This document shows positions 1 through 7,851 of a stretch of DNA of 64,000 nt, in pieces. The position numbers were made by a program, and so were the translations under genes. The DNA comes from Pseudomonas nitroreducens (lineage in GTDB: Bacteria > Pseudomonadota > Gammaproteobacteria > Pseudomonadales > Pseudomonadaceae): NCBI RefSeq assembly GCF_014204515.1, contig NZ_JACHLI010000004.1, positions 298,036 to 362,035 on the forward strand, read 5' to 3'. Below the pieces are notes generated by a model. The model saw nothing but the letters and a program-made list of their open reading frames with translations. It made no database searches and had not been told where the DNA came from. Each line of letters starts with the position of its first letter. Position 1 is the stretch's first letter.

Positions 1-90
1 GCCCGGGTGCTGGCGGAGTTTCTCGAGGACGAGCTGGAGAAGCAGGGCGAAGGGAGTTCGCCGGTCTGCTATGCCGGCAAGACCGAGTAA
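1..90 (+). CDS. C-terminal fragment of an unidentified protein
   Basis: The first reading frame is open from the window edge to a TAA at 88-90 and gives a 29-residue C-terminus that is acidic and helical-looking (EFLEDELEKQGEG) and ends PVCYAGKTE. The start lies outside the window. I do not recognise the family. Codon use is GC-rich at third positions like the neighbouring genes, which supports it being the real end of a gene rather than a chance frame. A REP pair follows directly. Confidence 0.5.
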   Translation, partial: ARVLAEFLEDELEKQGEGSSPVCYAGKTE

Positions 91-96
91 AGGGCT

Positions 97-174
97 GTTC
101 GCGAGCAAGCTCGCTCCTACAGAAAAGCGCAGCGGGCCCGCCTGCTGGTGTAGGAGCGAGCTTGCTCGCGAACC
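97..174. repeat. REP-type inverted pair
   Basis: Two copies of the same palindromic unit in opposite orientation: GCGAGCAAGCTCGCTCCTAC at 101-120 and its inverse from 151. The arms can pair around a GC-rich spacer. The same unit recurs near 26.4, 57.6 and 59.6 kb, so this is a dispersed Pseudomonas REP family member rather than a local terminator, although it may stop transcription from the gene on its left. Confidence 0.8.
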
Positions 175-199
175 GAGGCGCTACAGACGTCACCAGAGT

Positions 200-353
200 C
201 GTAGGGCGAATAACGCGCCAGCGTTATCCGCCGTGGATATTCCGGCGGATAACCTGTTCCAGGACCGTAGGATGGGTGGAGCTTGCGATACCCATCGGCG
301 ATGTCTGCCGGTTCATTGATGGGTATCGCTTCGCTCCACACCATCCTACGCAA
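200..353. repeat. two further palindromic repeat families
   Basis: Positions 200-262 hold the unit GTAGGGCG-ATAACGCGCCAGCGTTATCCGCC, with a second half GGCGGATAACCTGTTCC. Positions 268-353 hold a unit beginning GTAGGATGGGTGGAGC, with arms around GATACCCATCG, that ends with its inverse ATGGGTATCGCTTCGCTCCA. Both recur elsewhere in the window (27.8-28.0, 46.1, 48.9, 50.9-51.2, 54.6 and 55.05 kb). Nothing coding is apparent in 91-382. Confidence 0.75.
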
Positions 354-382
354 AGCCTCTCAGAGCAAAGGATGCGAGGCGA

Positions 383-982
383 TCACCAGATCTTGTACAC
401 CTGCCCGCTCTGCTTGCCTTCCACGCTGCGGGCGAAGCCCAGGGCGGCGTCGGCGGCCGGCACCGGCTTGAAGCCGCGGAAGAACGGGCCGTAGCCTTCC
501 ATGGACTCTACCAGCACGTTCGGGCTCACCGCGTTGATCCGCTGGCCGCGCGGCAGTTCCAGGGCGGCGCTGCGCACGAAGCCTTCCACCGCGCCGTTGA
601 CCAGGCTGGCCGAGCTGCCCAGCACGATGGGCTGTTCGGTGAGGATGCCGGTGGTGAGGGTGAATGAGGCGCCATCGTTGGCGTACTGGCTGCCGATCAG
701 CACCAGGTTGACCTGGCCCATCAGCTTGTCCTTCAGGCCCACTGCCATTTCCTTCTCGCCCATTTCTGCCAGCGCACCGAAGTGCACCTTGCCGGCGGTG
801 CTGATCAGCGCATCGAAGCCGCCGACCTGTTCGAACAGCGCGCGGATCGAGGCGCTGTCGGTGATGTCCACGCGGTAGTCGCCGCTGTTGCGGCCGACGC
901 GGATGATTTCGTGGCGCGGGCCCAGTTCGTTGGCGACGGCCTGGCCGAGGGTGCCGCTGGCACCGATCAGGATGATTTTCAT
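383..982 (-). CDS. atypical short-chain dehydrogenase/reductase
   Basis: A 199-residue Rossmann-fold protein of the SDR superfamily. The N-terminal dinucleotide motif GASGTLGQ (residues 8-15) and the strand-helix pattern to VDITDSASI are clear. SDRs normally carry a catalytic YxxxK; at the equivalent place this protein has GSSASLVNGAVEGF, so both Tyr and Lys are missing, while the following NAVSPNV loop is normal. The protein is also shorter than a classical SDR (about 250 residues). It may bind NAD(P) but its oxidoreductase activity is doubtful. It is divergent from the LysR gene at 1076 with 93 bp between them, the usual layout for a LysR regulator and its target. Confidence 0.85.
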   Translation of the reverse strand: MKIILIGASGTLGQAVANELGPRHEIIRVGRNSGDYRVDITDSASIRALFEQVGGFDALISTAGKVHFGALAEMGEKEMAVGLKDKLMGQVNLVLIGSQYANDGASFTLTTGILTEQPIVLGSSASLVNGAVEGFVRSAALELPRGQRINAVSPNVLVESMEGYGPFFRGFKPVPAADAALGFARSVEGKQSGQVYKIW

Positions 983-1075
983 ACAAGGCTCCGGAGAAGG
1001 TGGTGAAAGACAGGTTCAGCGTAGAGCGTCTTTCTGTTTAGATAATCACGCCAATCGACAACCTTTGGTTTTCAT

Positions 1076-2005
1076 ATGGAAACAATCGCCAGCGACCTGG
1101 AAGATCTCTCCGCCTTCGCCGTGCTGCTGGAGTGCGGCAGCTTCACCCGTGCGGCGGACAAACTCGGTTGCAGCAAGGGCCAGCTGTCCAAGCGCATCTC
1201 CGCGCTGGAGCAGGCGCTGGGCGCCACCCTGGTGCACCGCACCACAAGACGTTTGTCGCTGACCGCCGCTGGTGCCGCGCTGTTGCCCGAGGCCCAAGCG
1301 CTCAACGCCCAGGCCGCGCGGGCGCGGCAGGCGGTGCTGGCGTTGCAGGAGGAGGCGCAGGGCAAAGTGCGGCTGAGCGTGCCGGTATCCCTGGGCGAGA
1401 CCTTCTTCGACGCCTGGCTGATGGAATTTTCCCGCCAGTACCCGGAGATCCGCCTGGAGCTGGACCTGTCCAACGAACGCCGCGATCTGGTGGCCGACGG
1501 CTTCGACCTGGCCATCCGCTCCGGCAGCCTGGCAGTGGACGAGCGCCTGGTGGCGCGGCCGCTGTTCGCCCTGCAGGAGCTGACCTGCGCGACTCCTGAC
1601 TATCTTGCGCGACATGGCGCGCCGGAGGTGCCGGCTGACCTGGCCGGACATTCCTGCCTGCAGAACACCCATTACCAGGACAGCGACGTCTGGCTCTACC
1701 AGCGCCACCATGAGCTGTTCCGCGTCACCGTCAGCGGCCTGCTGGCGAGCAACCACTACACCCTGCTGAAGAAGGCGGCGCTGGCCGGTGCGGGTGTCAG
1801 CCGGCTGCCGTCCTATATGGTTCAGCAGGAATTGGCTGAAGGCAGCCTGGTCTGGCTGCTGCGCGACTACCAGACCCGGACCCAGCCGGTGTACCTCATC
1901 CACCCGTACCAGAACCGCCTGCCACGCCGCACGCAGCTGCTGGCGGACTACCTGCTGGGCTGGTTCGAGGACAGTCGCCGGCAATTGGTGGCCCTGGAAG
2001 GCTGA
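1076..2005 (+). CDS. LysR-family transcriptional regulator
   Basis: A 309-residue LysR-type regulator. The winged helix-turn-helix is at residues 10-65 (CGSFTRAADKLGCSKGQLSKRISALE, then LGATLVHRTTRRLSLTAAG), followed by a periplasmic-binding-protein-like effector domain from about residue 90. The variant KGQLSKRIS recognition helix places it in the CrgA/AaeR-like branch. The chosen ATG lacks a good Shine-Dalgarno sequence but gives the expected LysR N-terminus. It most likely controls the divergent SDR-like gene at 383-982 and itself; the effector is unknown. Confidence 0.9.
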   Translation: METIASDLEDLSAFAVLLECGSFTRAADKLGCSKGQLSKRISALEQALGATLVHRTTRRLSLTAAGAALLPEAQALNAQAARARQAVLALQEEAQGKVRLSVPVSLGETFFDAWLMEFSRQYPEIRLELDLSNERRDLVADGFDLAIRSGSLAVDERLVARPLFALQELTCATPDYLARHGAPEVPADLAGHSCLQNTHYQDSDVWLYQRHHELFRVTVSGLLASNHYTLLKKAALAGAGVSRLPSYMVQQELAEGSLVWLLRDYQTRTQPVYLIHPYQNRLPRRTQLLADYLLGWFEDSRRQLVALEG

Positions 2006-2015
2006 AAGAAAGTTC

Positions 2016-2064
2016 GTTCAGCTTCGTTCAGCGATGGTTCAGAGAGGGTTCAGGGGAAGTTCAG
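2016..2064 (+). promoter_or_regulatory. five phased GTTCA repeats, PhoP-like operator array
   Basis: GTTCA starts at 2016, 2026, 2037, 2048 and 2059, so the spacing is 10, 11, 11 and 11 bp, one helical turn each. Such hexamer + 5 bp direct repeats are the format bound by OmpR-family response regulators. The E. coli PhoP box is TGTTTA-N5-TGTTTA, and slyB and pagP are PhoP-regulated in enterics. The array ends 56 bp before the slyB-like start codon. Assignment to PhoP is inference. Confidence 0.6.
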
Positions 2065-2119
2065 GGACCGATCGTTAGGCTTTCACCATCACTTTTCAGA
2101 GCCTTCCGAGGTAACCACC

Positions 2120-2584
2120 ATGAACCGTTCTACTCTGCTGCTGACTGCCCTGTTCACCAGCGTCGCTCTGCTGAGCGGCTGCGCTTCCAACCTGTCGGGT
2201 TCTTCCTACTCCCGTGCCGACGCCCGTGCCGTACAGACCGTGCGCATGGGCACCATCGAATCCCTGCGCCCGGTGCAGATCGAGGGCACCAAGACCCCCA
2301 TCGGAACCCTGGCCGGCGCGGCAGTCGGCGGCATCGCCGGCAACTCCATCGGCGGCGGACGTGGCAAGGCCATCACCACCATCCTTGGCGGCGTCGCTGG
2401 CGGCGCGGCAGGTTCGGCGGTGGAAGAGGGCATCACCCGCACCCAGGGCGTCGAGATTGTCGTCCGGGAAGATGACGGCGGCACCCGCGCCTATGTCCAG
2501 GCGGTGGACGCCAACCAGCAGTTCCGCATCGGTGATCGCGTTCGCATCATGTCCGTCAACGGCGCCAGCCGCGTGACCCTTTGA
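2120..2584 (+). CDS. slyB: SlyB/Pcp-like outer-membrane lipoprotein
   Basis: A 154-residue lipoprotein. The signal peptide ends in the lipobox LLSGC (Cys21), so it should be lipidated and, with Ala-Ser after the Cys, sorted to the outer membrane. Residues 66-107 form a glycine-zipper segment (GTLAGAAVGGIAGNSIGGG, then GGVAGGAAGSAVEEG) typical of the SlyB/Pcp 17-kDa family; the C-terminus is the small beta domain (GVEIVVRED ... GDRVRIMSVNG). The family stabilises the outer membrane under cation limitation and peptide stress. It follows the phased GTTCA array and is followed 20 bp later by the pagP-like gene, so the two are probably one transcript. Confidence 0.88.
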   Translation: MNRSTLLLTALFTSVALLSGCASNLSGSSYSRADARAVQTVRMGTIESLRPVQIEGTKTPIGTLAGAAVGGIAGNSIGGGRGKAITTILGGVAGGAAGSAVEEGITRTQGVEIVVREDDGGTRAYVQAVDANQQFRIGDRVRIMSVNGASRVTL

Positions 2585-2604
2585 GCTGACGCGGAGATCC
2601 CACT

Positions 2605-3063
2605 ATGCGCCGCCTGTTGATCGCTCTGCTGCTGACCGTCGGCTGTGGCACCGCCATGGCCGACGACGGAGGCTTCTGGTACTTGCAGACCAGCGTCTAC
2701 ACCACCCACTGGACCAACGACCCGGAGCACAACAACCATCAGGAACTGATCGGCCTGGAGCGCAACCGCGCCGATGGCGTGGTATTCGGTGGCGCGACCT
2801 TCAAGAACTCGTTCAGCCAGCGTTCCAACTACGTCTATGCCGGCAAGCGCTTCGACTGGGAAGGCACGCCGTTCTACGCCAAGGTCACCGGCGGCGCGCT
2901 GCAGGGCTACCGCGGCGACTACCGCGACAAGATTCCGCTCAACCGCTACGGCGTAGCGCCGGCGATCATCCCTTCGGTCGGCGCGCACCTGGGGCCGGTT
3001 GGTGCCGAGTTCGTCGTACTGGGTGGGTCAGCTGCCATGGTCAACGTCGGGGTTCGCTTCTGA
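2605..3063 (+). CDS. pagP: PagP-like lipid A palmitoyltransferase (divergent type)
   Basis: A 152-residue exported protein with a signal peptide cut after TAMA (residue 19) and a C-terminal aromatic residue (VGVRF) typical of outer-membrane beta-barrels. The mature part has alternating strands and the motif SVYTTHW near the N-terminus, with H35, H42, H45 and S69 as candidate catalytic residues. It resembles, from memory, the divergent Pseudomonas PagP (P. aeruginosa PA1343 type), which transfers palmitate to lipid A. Length fits (about 150-165 residues). Pairing with slyB behind a PhoP-like array supports the call. It could instead be another small barrel of unknown function; the enzymatic assignment is inference. 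Confidence 0.6.
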   Translation: MRRLLIALLLTVGCGTAMADDGGFWYLQTSVYTTHWTNDPEHNNHQELIGLERNRADGVVFGGATFKNSFSQRSNYVYAGKRFDWEGTPFYAKVTGGALQGYRGDYRDKIPLNRYGVAPAIIPSVGAHLGPVGAEFVVLGGSAAMVNVGVRF

Positions 3064-3084
3064 TTGGCTGACCGTCGAAATGCA

Positions 3085-3122
3085 GCGGGCCGCGATGTTG
3101 TGCATCGCGGCCCGCGTCATTT
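3085..3122 (+). terminator. terminator after pagP-like gene
   Basis: A perfect 13-bp stem (GCGGGCCGCGATG / CATCGCGGCCCGC) with a 5-nt loop, followed by a short T-rich stretch (GTCATTTCT). It lies between convergent genes and could act on both. Confidence 0.7.
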
Positions 3123-3138
3123 CTGAAGGGCGAAACTG

Positions 3139-4461
3139 TCAGGCAGTCACGTCCTTCAGCGCCTTGTCCAGGCAATCGATGAACAGCTCGGCATGCTCCT
3201 GCTCGAAGGCCAGCAGCGGGCGGATCTTCAGGATGTTCTCCATCGGCCCCGCCGCGCTGATCAGCACGCCGCGCTCGCGCATGCCGTTGACCACCTGGCG
3301 CGTCTGGCTGGCGGCCGGGGTCTTGGCCGCGCGGTCGCTGACCAGTTCGACACCCAGGAACAGGCCGGCGCCGCGTACGTCACCGATCAGCTCGTGCCTG
3401 GCCGCCAATTGGCGGATGCCTTCGGCGAGGAAGCCGCCGATGCGTTGCGAACGCTCCTGCAGGCGCTCCTCGCGGATCACGTCGAGCACCGCCTGGCCGG
3501 CGGCGCAGGACACCGGGTTGCCGCCGAAGGTGTTGAAGTAGCGCACCTCGCGGCCGAAGCTTTCGAGGATTTCCGAGCGCACCACCACGCCGGCGATGGG
3601 CTGGCCGTTGCCCATGGGTTTGCCCAGGGTGACCAGGTCCGGCTGCACGCCGTGGCGCTGGAAGCCCCACATGGCGTCGCCGGTGCGGGCGAAGCCGGAC
3701 TGCACTTCGTCGGCGATGTAGAGCAGGCCTTCGTCCTGGGCGACCTTCACCGCTTCGGCGAGGAAACCGGCAGGGTCGGCCAGCACGCCGTCGCTGGCGA
3801 AGATGCCGTCGAGCAGCAGCGCGGCGGGCTTGATGCCGTGGGCGCGCAGGTCGGCGATGGCAGCGCGCACGTCGTCGGCGAACAGCTTGCCGACGTTCTC
3901 CGCGCCCAGCCGGTAGGCATCCGGCGCGCGCACGGTACGGGCGTGGGCGGGCAGGGTGATGCCGGCGCCGAGGGACGGCGACAGCTCGGAAATAGTGCCG
4001 GTGACCCCGTGGTAGGCGAAGCGGGTGATGATCACTCCGGTGCCGCCGGTGTACTGGCGGGCGATGCGCAGGGCGAGGTCGTTGGCCTCGCTGCCGGTGC
4101 AGGTGAACATCACCTGGTCGAGGCCGGCGGGGAAGGTGGACAGCAGGTCCTCGGCGTAGTCGAGGATGCCTTCCTGCAGGTAACGGGTGTGGGTGTTCAG
4201 CACCGCCGCCTGGCTGGCGATGGCCTGCACCACGCGCGGGTGGCAGTGGCCGACGGAGGCGACGTTGTTGTAGGCGTCGAGGTAGCGGTTGCCCTGGTTG
4301 TCGTAGAGCCACACGCCCTCGCCGCGCACGGTGTGCAGCGGGCGTTCGTAGAACAGCCGGTAGGCCGGGCCGAGCAGGCGCGCGCGGCGCTCGATCAGGC
4401 GGCGTTCCTGTTCGCTCAGGCGCTCGGCATCGGCGGCGCTGAAGCCGTTGGGCATGGTCAT
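3139..4461 (-). CDS. class-III PLP-dependent aminotransferase or phospho-lyase
   Basis: A 440-residue fold-type I, class-III aminotransferase family enzyme. Visible landmarks are CTGSEANDLALR (cofactor phosphate binding, about residue 126), the aspartate in YIADEVQSGFARTG, and the PLP lysine in VTLGKPMGNGQP. The closest family memory is the AGXT2L group, in which the PLP enzyme eliminates phosphate from phosphoethanolamine or 5-phosphohydroxylysine instead of transaminating. This fits the upstream gene, an APH-fold kinase of the hydroxylysine-kinase type, whose stop overlaps this start by 4 bp (ATGA). Kinase plus phospho-lyase would convert an amino alcohol to an aldehyde. RBS AGGAG lies 9 bp upstream. 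The substrate is inferred. Confidence 0.8.
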   Translation of the reverse strand: MTMPNGFSAADAERLSEQERRLIERRARLLGPAYRLFYERPLHTVRGEGVWLYDNQGNRYLDAYNNVASVGHCHPRVVQAIASQAAVLNTHTRYLQEGILDYAEDLLSTFPAGLDQVMFTCTGSEANDLALRIARQYTGGTGVIITRFAYHGVTGTISELSPSLGAGITLPAHARTVRAPDAYRLGAENVGKLFADDVRAAIADLRAHGIKPAALLLDGIFASDGVLADPAGFLAEAVKVAQDEGLLYIADEVQSGFARTGDAMWGFQRHGVQPDLVTLGKPMGNGQPIAGVVVRSEILESFGREVRYFNTFGGNPVSCAAGQAVLDVIREERLQERSQRIGGFLAEGIRQLAARHELIGDVRGAGLFLGVELVSDRAAKTPAASQTRQVVNGMRERGVLISAAGPMENILKIRPLLAFEQEHAELFIDCLDKALKDVTA

Positions 4462-5546
4462 GGGCGGGGCTCCTGTTGATTCGCGCGGGGTGGGTTGCAG
4501 GCGGCGAAGATCTGTTCCTGGGCCTGTTCCCGGCTCAGGCCGGCCAGGCCCTGCAGGCTCTGCCAGGCGTGGCGGGTGTTGCGCAGGATGTAGTCGCGGT
4601 TCTCGGGGTGCAGGCTGGCGCGCCAGGCGGTGATGCTCAGGGTCATGATCAGTCGCGTGGCGATCAGGTCGGCGAGGATTTCCTGCTCTTCGGCCAGCAG
4701 CGGGCAGCGCCGGTGGTAGGCGGCGATCATCTCGCAGGCGCTGGCCAGTGGTGCGTTCGCCTCGCCCACCTGGTAGGCGGCGGCGACTCCGAGGTCGTTG
4801 ATCAGCGGCGCGTGGACCATGTCGCCGAAGTCGAGGATGTTGCGCACCCGGTCCGGATGCTGGGCATCGACAATGACGTTGTGCGGGTTCAGGTCGTTGT
4901 GGATCACCTGGGCGCGCAGCGTGGCCTGGCGGGGCAGGGCGTGGCGCTCGAAGTTGTCGAGGAAGCGCTCGACCAGCCCGCGCTGCTCGCGGTCTTCGAT
5001 GTAGGGCAGCAGGTTGCGCAGGCGTGAGGCGTGCTTGAGGTCCCAGAGCAGTTCGTGGTCGGCGGTGGCCGGGTGTTCGAAACCCTTGAGCGCCAGGCCC
5101 AGGCGCGCCAGGTCGTCGCCCAGGTTCTCGCGCAGGGCGCGGCTGCGTTGGGCGACACGGTGCAAGGGCACGCCGTCGACGAAGGAGAACAGCCGGGCGA
5201 TCATCGGCTGGCCGTCGACTTCGAGGGCAATCTGGTACTCGCCATTGAGCGAAGGGTAGAGGCGCTGCACGGCCAGGATCGGGTCGAGTTCCTCGACGCG
5301 CAGCAGGGCGCGGGTCTGGAAATCCACCACCTGGCGGTCTTCCAGCGGGTGCGAGAGTTTCAGCAGGCGGTCGTCGCCGTGGCCATGGGCGATATGGAAG
5401 TTCAGGTCGCGTTCACCGGCGAGGCGGTGCAGCGTGCCGCGCTGGCCGAAGTATTCCTCGGCGATGGCGGCGGCCTGGGTGTCGCTGACCTTGGCGGGTG
5501 CCGCTTCCAGCAGGTGGTCGTGGACGGGCGCGGTATTGAGGGGCAC
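4458..5546 (-). CDS. APH-fold phosphotransferase, hydroxylysine-kinase-like
   Basis: A 362-residue small-molecule kinase of the aminoglycoside phosphotransferase/choline kinase fold. The catalytic loop is VIHNDLNPHNVIVD and the metal-binding motif is ILDFGDMVHAPL; an N-terminal nucleotide-binding lobe precedes them. It starts with GTG at 5544-5546, with GGAG 9 bp upstream. It overlaps the downstream PLP enzyme by 4 bp. In vertebrates the same pair is hydroxylysine kinase plus phosphohydroxylysine phospho-lyase. Substrate is inferred from this pairing; homoserine or ethanolamine-type alcohols are alternatives. A short tandem repeat (GCAACGGGTCCA, two copies near 5576-5597) lies just upstream. 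Confidence 0.75.
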   Translation of the reverse strand: MPLNTAPVHDHLLEAAPAKVSDTQAAAIAEEYFGQRGTLHRLAGERDLNFHIAHGHGDDRLLKLSHPLEDRQVVDFQTRALLRVEELDPILAVQRLYPSLNGEYQIALEVDGQPMIARLFSFVDGVPLHRVAQRSRALRENLGDDLARLGLALKGFEHPATADHELLWDLKHASRLRNLLPYIEDREQRGLVERFLDNFERHALPRQATLRAQVIHNDLNPHNVIVDAQHPDRVRNILDFGDMVHAPLINDLGVAAAYQVGEANAPLASACEMIAAYHRRCPLLAEEQEILADLIATRLIMTLSITAWRASLHPENRDYILRNTRHAWQSLQGLAGLSREQAQEQIFAACNPPRANQQEPRP

Positions 5547-5681
5547 GGGTACATCTCCAGCAGAGGCAACGGGTCCAGCAGGGGCAACGGGTCCAACAGG
5601 TTCAGCGGGTAGAACGGTGCAGCGGTAATGCGGTGTCGCGGGCCGGTGAGACCGCCCGGCGCAGGCCGGGCGGTCGTCGAG

Positions 5682-6710
5682 TTACTTGCTGGCCCAGGCG
5701 TTGAAGCGTTGTTCCAGTTCCTCGCCGTGGTCGATCCAGAACTCGGTGTCCATGGCGCGCGCGTTCTCCAGGTTCTGCGGCGCGGTGGGCAGCTTCGGCG
5801 CGATGGCCGGGTCGATCAGCGGGATGGTGTTCTTGTTGGTCGGACCGTAGGGAATGCTCTCGGCGAAGACCTTCTGGTGCTCGGGCATGTTGGCCAGCGC
5901 GATGAACTGCTCGGAGAGCTCCTTCTTCGGGCTGCCCTTGACGATGGCCCAGTGGTCCAGGTCGTAGATGCTGCCGTTCCACTGCATGGCGAAGTCGCGG
6001 CCTTCCTTCTGCGCGGTGGCGACGCGGCCGTTGTAGGCGCTGGTCATCACCACGTCACCGGCGGCCAGCCACTGCAGCGGTTGCGCGCCGGCTTCCCACC
6101 ACTGGATGTAGGGCTTGATCTCGTCGAGCTTCTTGAACGCACGGTCGACGCCTTCCTTGGTGCCCAGCACCTTGTACAGGTCGGCCTGCTTCACGCCATC
6201 GGCTTCCAGGGCGAATTCCAGGGTGAACTTGGCGCCACGGCGCAGGCCGCGCTTGCCGGGGAATTTCTTCACGTCCCAGAAATCGGCCCAGCCGCTGGGC
6301 GCACTGGCGAGTTTCTTGGCGTCGTAGGTGAGCACCGTGGACCAGATGAAGATGCCCACGCCACAGTCGCTGACAGCGGCGTCGAGGAAGTCCTCGCGCT
6401 TGCCCAGCTTCGACCAGTCGAGCTGCTCGAACAGGCCTTCGCTGCAACCGCGCATCAGTTCCGGGGATTCCACTTCGACCACGTCCCAGCTGGTCTTGCC
6501 GGTGTCGGCCATGACCTTGATCTTGGCCATCTCGCCGTTGTACTCGGCGCCCTGCACTGTGACCTTGGCCTGCTGCTCGAAGGGTTTGTAGAAGGCCTTT
6601 TCCTGGGCCACCTTGTTGTCGCCACCGAAGGACACCACGGTCAGTGTCTCGGCGTGGAGCTGGGCGGCGCCGCCGGCCAGCATCATCAGTGCTATGGCTT
6701 TCTTGAACAT
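5682..6710 (-). CDS. periplasmic solute-binding protein (PotD/PotF-like)
   Basis: A 342-residue ABC-importer binding protein of the spermidine/putrescine-type cluster. The signal peptide is MFKKAIALMMLAGGAAQLHA; the mature protein begins ETLTVVSFGG. I prefer the ATG at 6708-6710 to an upstream in-frame ATG because AGGAGT sits 7 bp before it and it gives a clean signal peptide. No permease or ATPase gene is adjacent, so it must use components coded elsewhere. It lies upstream of the kinase and PLP-enzyme genes in the same direction (135 bp gap), which suggests it captures their amine substrate. Divergent from the SDR gene across a 22-bp palindrome. Confidence 0.85.
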   Translation of the reverse strand: MFKKAIALMMLAGGAAQLHAETLTVVSFGGDNKVAQEKAFYKPFEQQAKVTVQGAEYNGEMAKIKVMADTGKTSWDVVEVESPELMRGCSEGLFEQLDWSKLGKREDFLDAAVSDCGVGIFIWSTVLTYDAKKLASAPSGWADFWDVKKFPGKRGLRRGAKFTLEFALEADGVKQADLYKVLGTKEGVDRAFKKLDEIKPYIQWWEAGAQPLQWLAAGDVVMTSAYNGRVATAQKEGRDFAMQWNGSIYDLDHWAIVKGSPKKELSEQFIALANMPEHQKVFAESIPYGPTNKNTIPLIDPAIAPKLPTAPQNLENARAMDTEFWIDHGEELEQRFNAWASK

Positions 6711-6933
6711 GCGATGACTCCTGAGCGGGCCAATCCGGCCCATGAATAAGAGGGCAGCTTCAAGAGTGGGGCGTTGCAGCGGGCCGAGCTGACAGGCCGA
6801 CTGGCTCGCCCTCGGACATCAGGGAGAGGAACGGGCGGAACAGGTGTGGTCGTTCATGGGAAGGTGCTCCGTTTCTTGTTGTTGTTCGGATAGCTCGTTG
6901 TAGGACCAAGCTGAGGCGATTAAAACATCTTCC

Positions 6934-6955
6934 AAAACATGATGCATCATGTTTT
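6934..6955. promoter_or_regulatory. perfect 22-bp palindrome, probable GntR operator
   Basis: AAAACATGATG is followed immediately by its exact reverse complement, without a spacer. It lies in the 334-bp divergent region between the solute-binding protein gene (6710, minus) and the SDR gene (7045, plus). A dimeric regulator such as the GntR/FCD protein at 7852-8538 is the obvious candidate; that link is inference. Confidence 0.65.
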
Positions 6956-7044
6956 TATTGGCGCCATCGCTCCACGGATGTTCACAGATTGCGCGCCCGG
7001 ATCGGCGATCCCGATCGGCGCCTCGCAGATAGAGAGGGAAGCCC

Positions 7045-7779
7045 ATGAACCAGACCCGCACCCTGCTGCTCACCGGCGCCAGCCGCGGCATCGGCCACGC
7101 CACGGTGAAGCACTTCAACGCCGCCGGCTGGCGCGTGTTCACCGCTTCGCGCCAGGACTGGAGCGCCGAATGTCCCTGGGCCGAAGGCCTGATCAACCAC
7201 ATCCACCTGGACCTGGAAGACATCGACAGCGTGCAGGCCAACCTGCCGCTGATCCGCGAGAAGCTCGGCGGCAGCCTACACGCGCTGGTGAACAACGCCG
7301 GCATTTCGCCCAAGGGCCCGGAAGGCGAACGCCTGGGCGTGCTGGGCAGCGACTACGCCACCTGGCTCAAGGTGTTCAACGTCAACCTGTTCTCCACCGC
7401 CTTGCTGGCGCGCGGGCTGTTCGACGAGCTGAAGGCGGCCAAGGGCTCGGTGATCAACGTCACTTCCATCGCCGGCTCCCGCGTGCATCCGTTCGCCGGT
7501 GCCGCCTACGCCTGCTCGAAGGCCGCGCTGGCGGCGCTGACCCGCGAGATGGCCCACGACTTCGGCCCCCACGGTGTGCGGGTCAACGCCATCGCGCCGG
7601 GGGAGATCGACACGGCCATCCTGTCCTCGGGCACCGAGCTGATCGTCGAGCGCGACATTCCCATGCACCGCCTGGGCAAGCCGGAGGAGGTCGCCTCGCT
7701 GATCCACTTCCTCTGCACCAGCGGCGCGTCCTACGTGAATGGCGCGGAAATCCACGTCAACGGCGGCCAGCATGTGTGA
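7045..7779 (+). CDS. short-chain dehydrogenase/reductase
   Basis: A 244-residue classical SDR. It has TGASRGIGHA (residues 10-19, NAD(P) binding), NNAGIS, the catalytic Ser in VTSIAGS, and the catalytic YACSK (Tyr-Lys), followed by NAIAPGEIDT. Expected reaction is NAD(P)-dependent alcohol/ketone interconversion; the substrate is unknown. It is divergent from the amine solute-binding-protein gene and is followed 72 bp later by a GntR regulator on the same strand, so it may belong to the same catabolic unit as the kinase and PLP enzyme. Confidence 0.92.
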   Translation: MNQTRTLLLTGASRGIGHATVKHFNAAGWRVFTASRQDWSAECPWAEGLINHIHLDLEDIDSVQANLPLIREKLGGSLHALVNNAGISPKGPEGERLGVLGSDYATWLKVFNVNLFSTALLARGLFDELKAAKGSVINVTSIAGSRVHPFAGAAYACSKAALAALTREMAHDFGPHGVRVNAIAPGEIDTAILSSGTELIVERDIPMHRLGKPEEVASLIHFLCTSGASYVNGAEIHVNGGQHV

Positions 7780-7851
7780 TCCCGCTGGCATCTGCCGCGC
7801 TCGATGCGCATCATGCGCGGCGGAAATGCCGCCGCACGCGATGAGAAAGCG

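Noticed and set aside
3193..4479. Long plus-strand frame opposite the PLP enzyme
   Set aside because: Its product is rich in Ala, Val, Gly and His in patterns typical of antisense frames, and the minus-strand gene has clear catalytic motifs.
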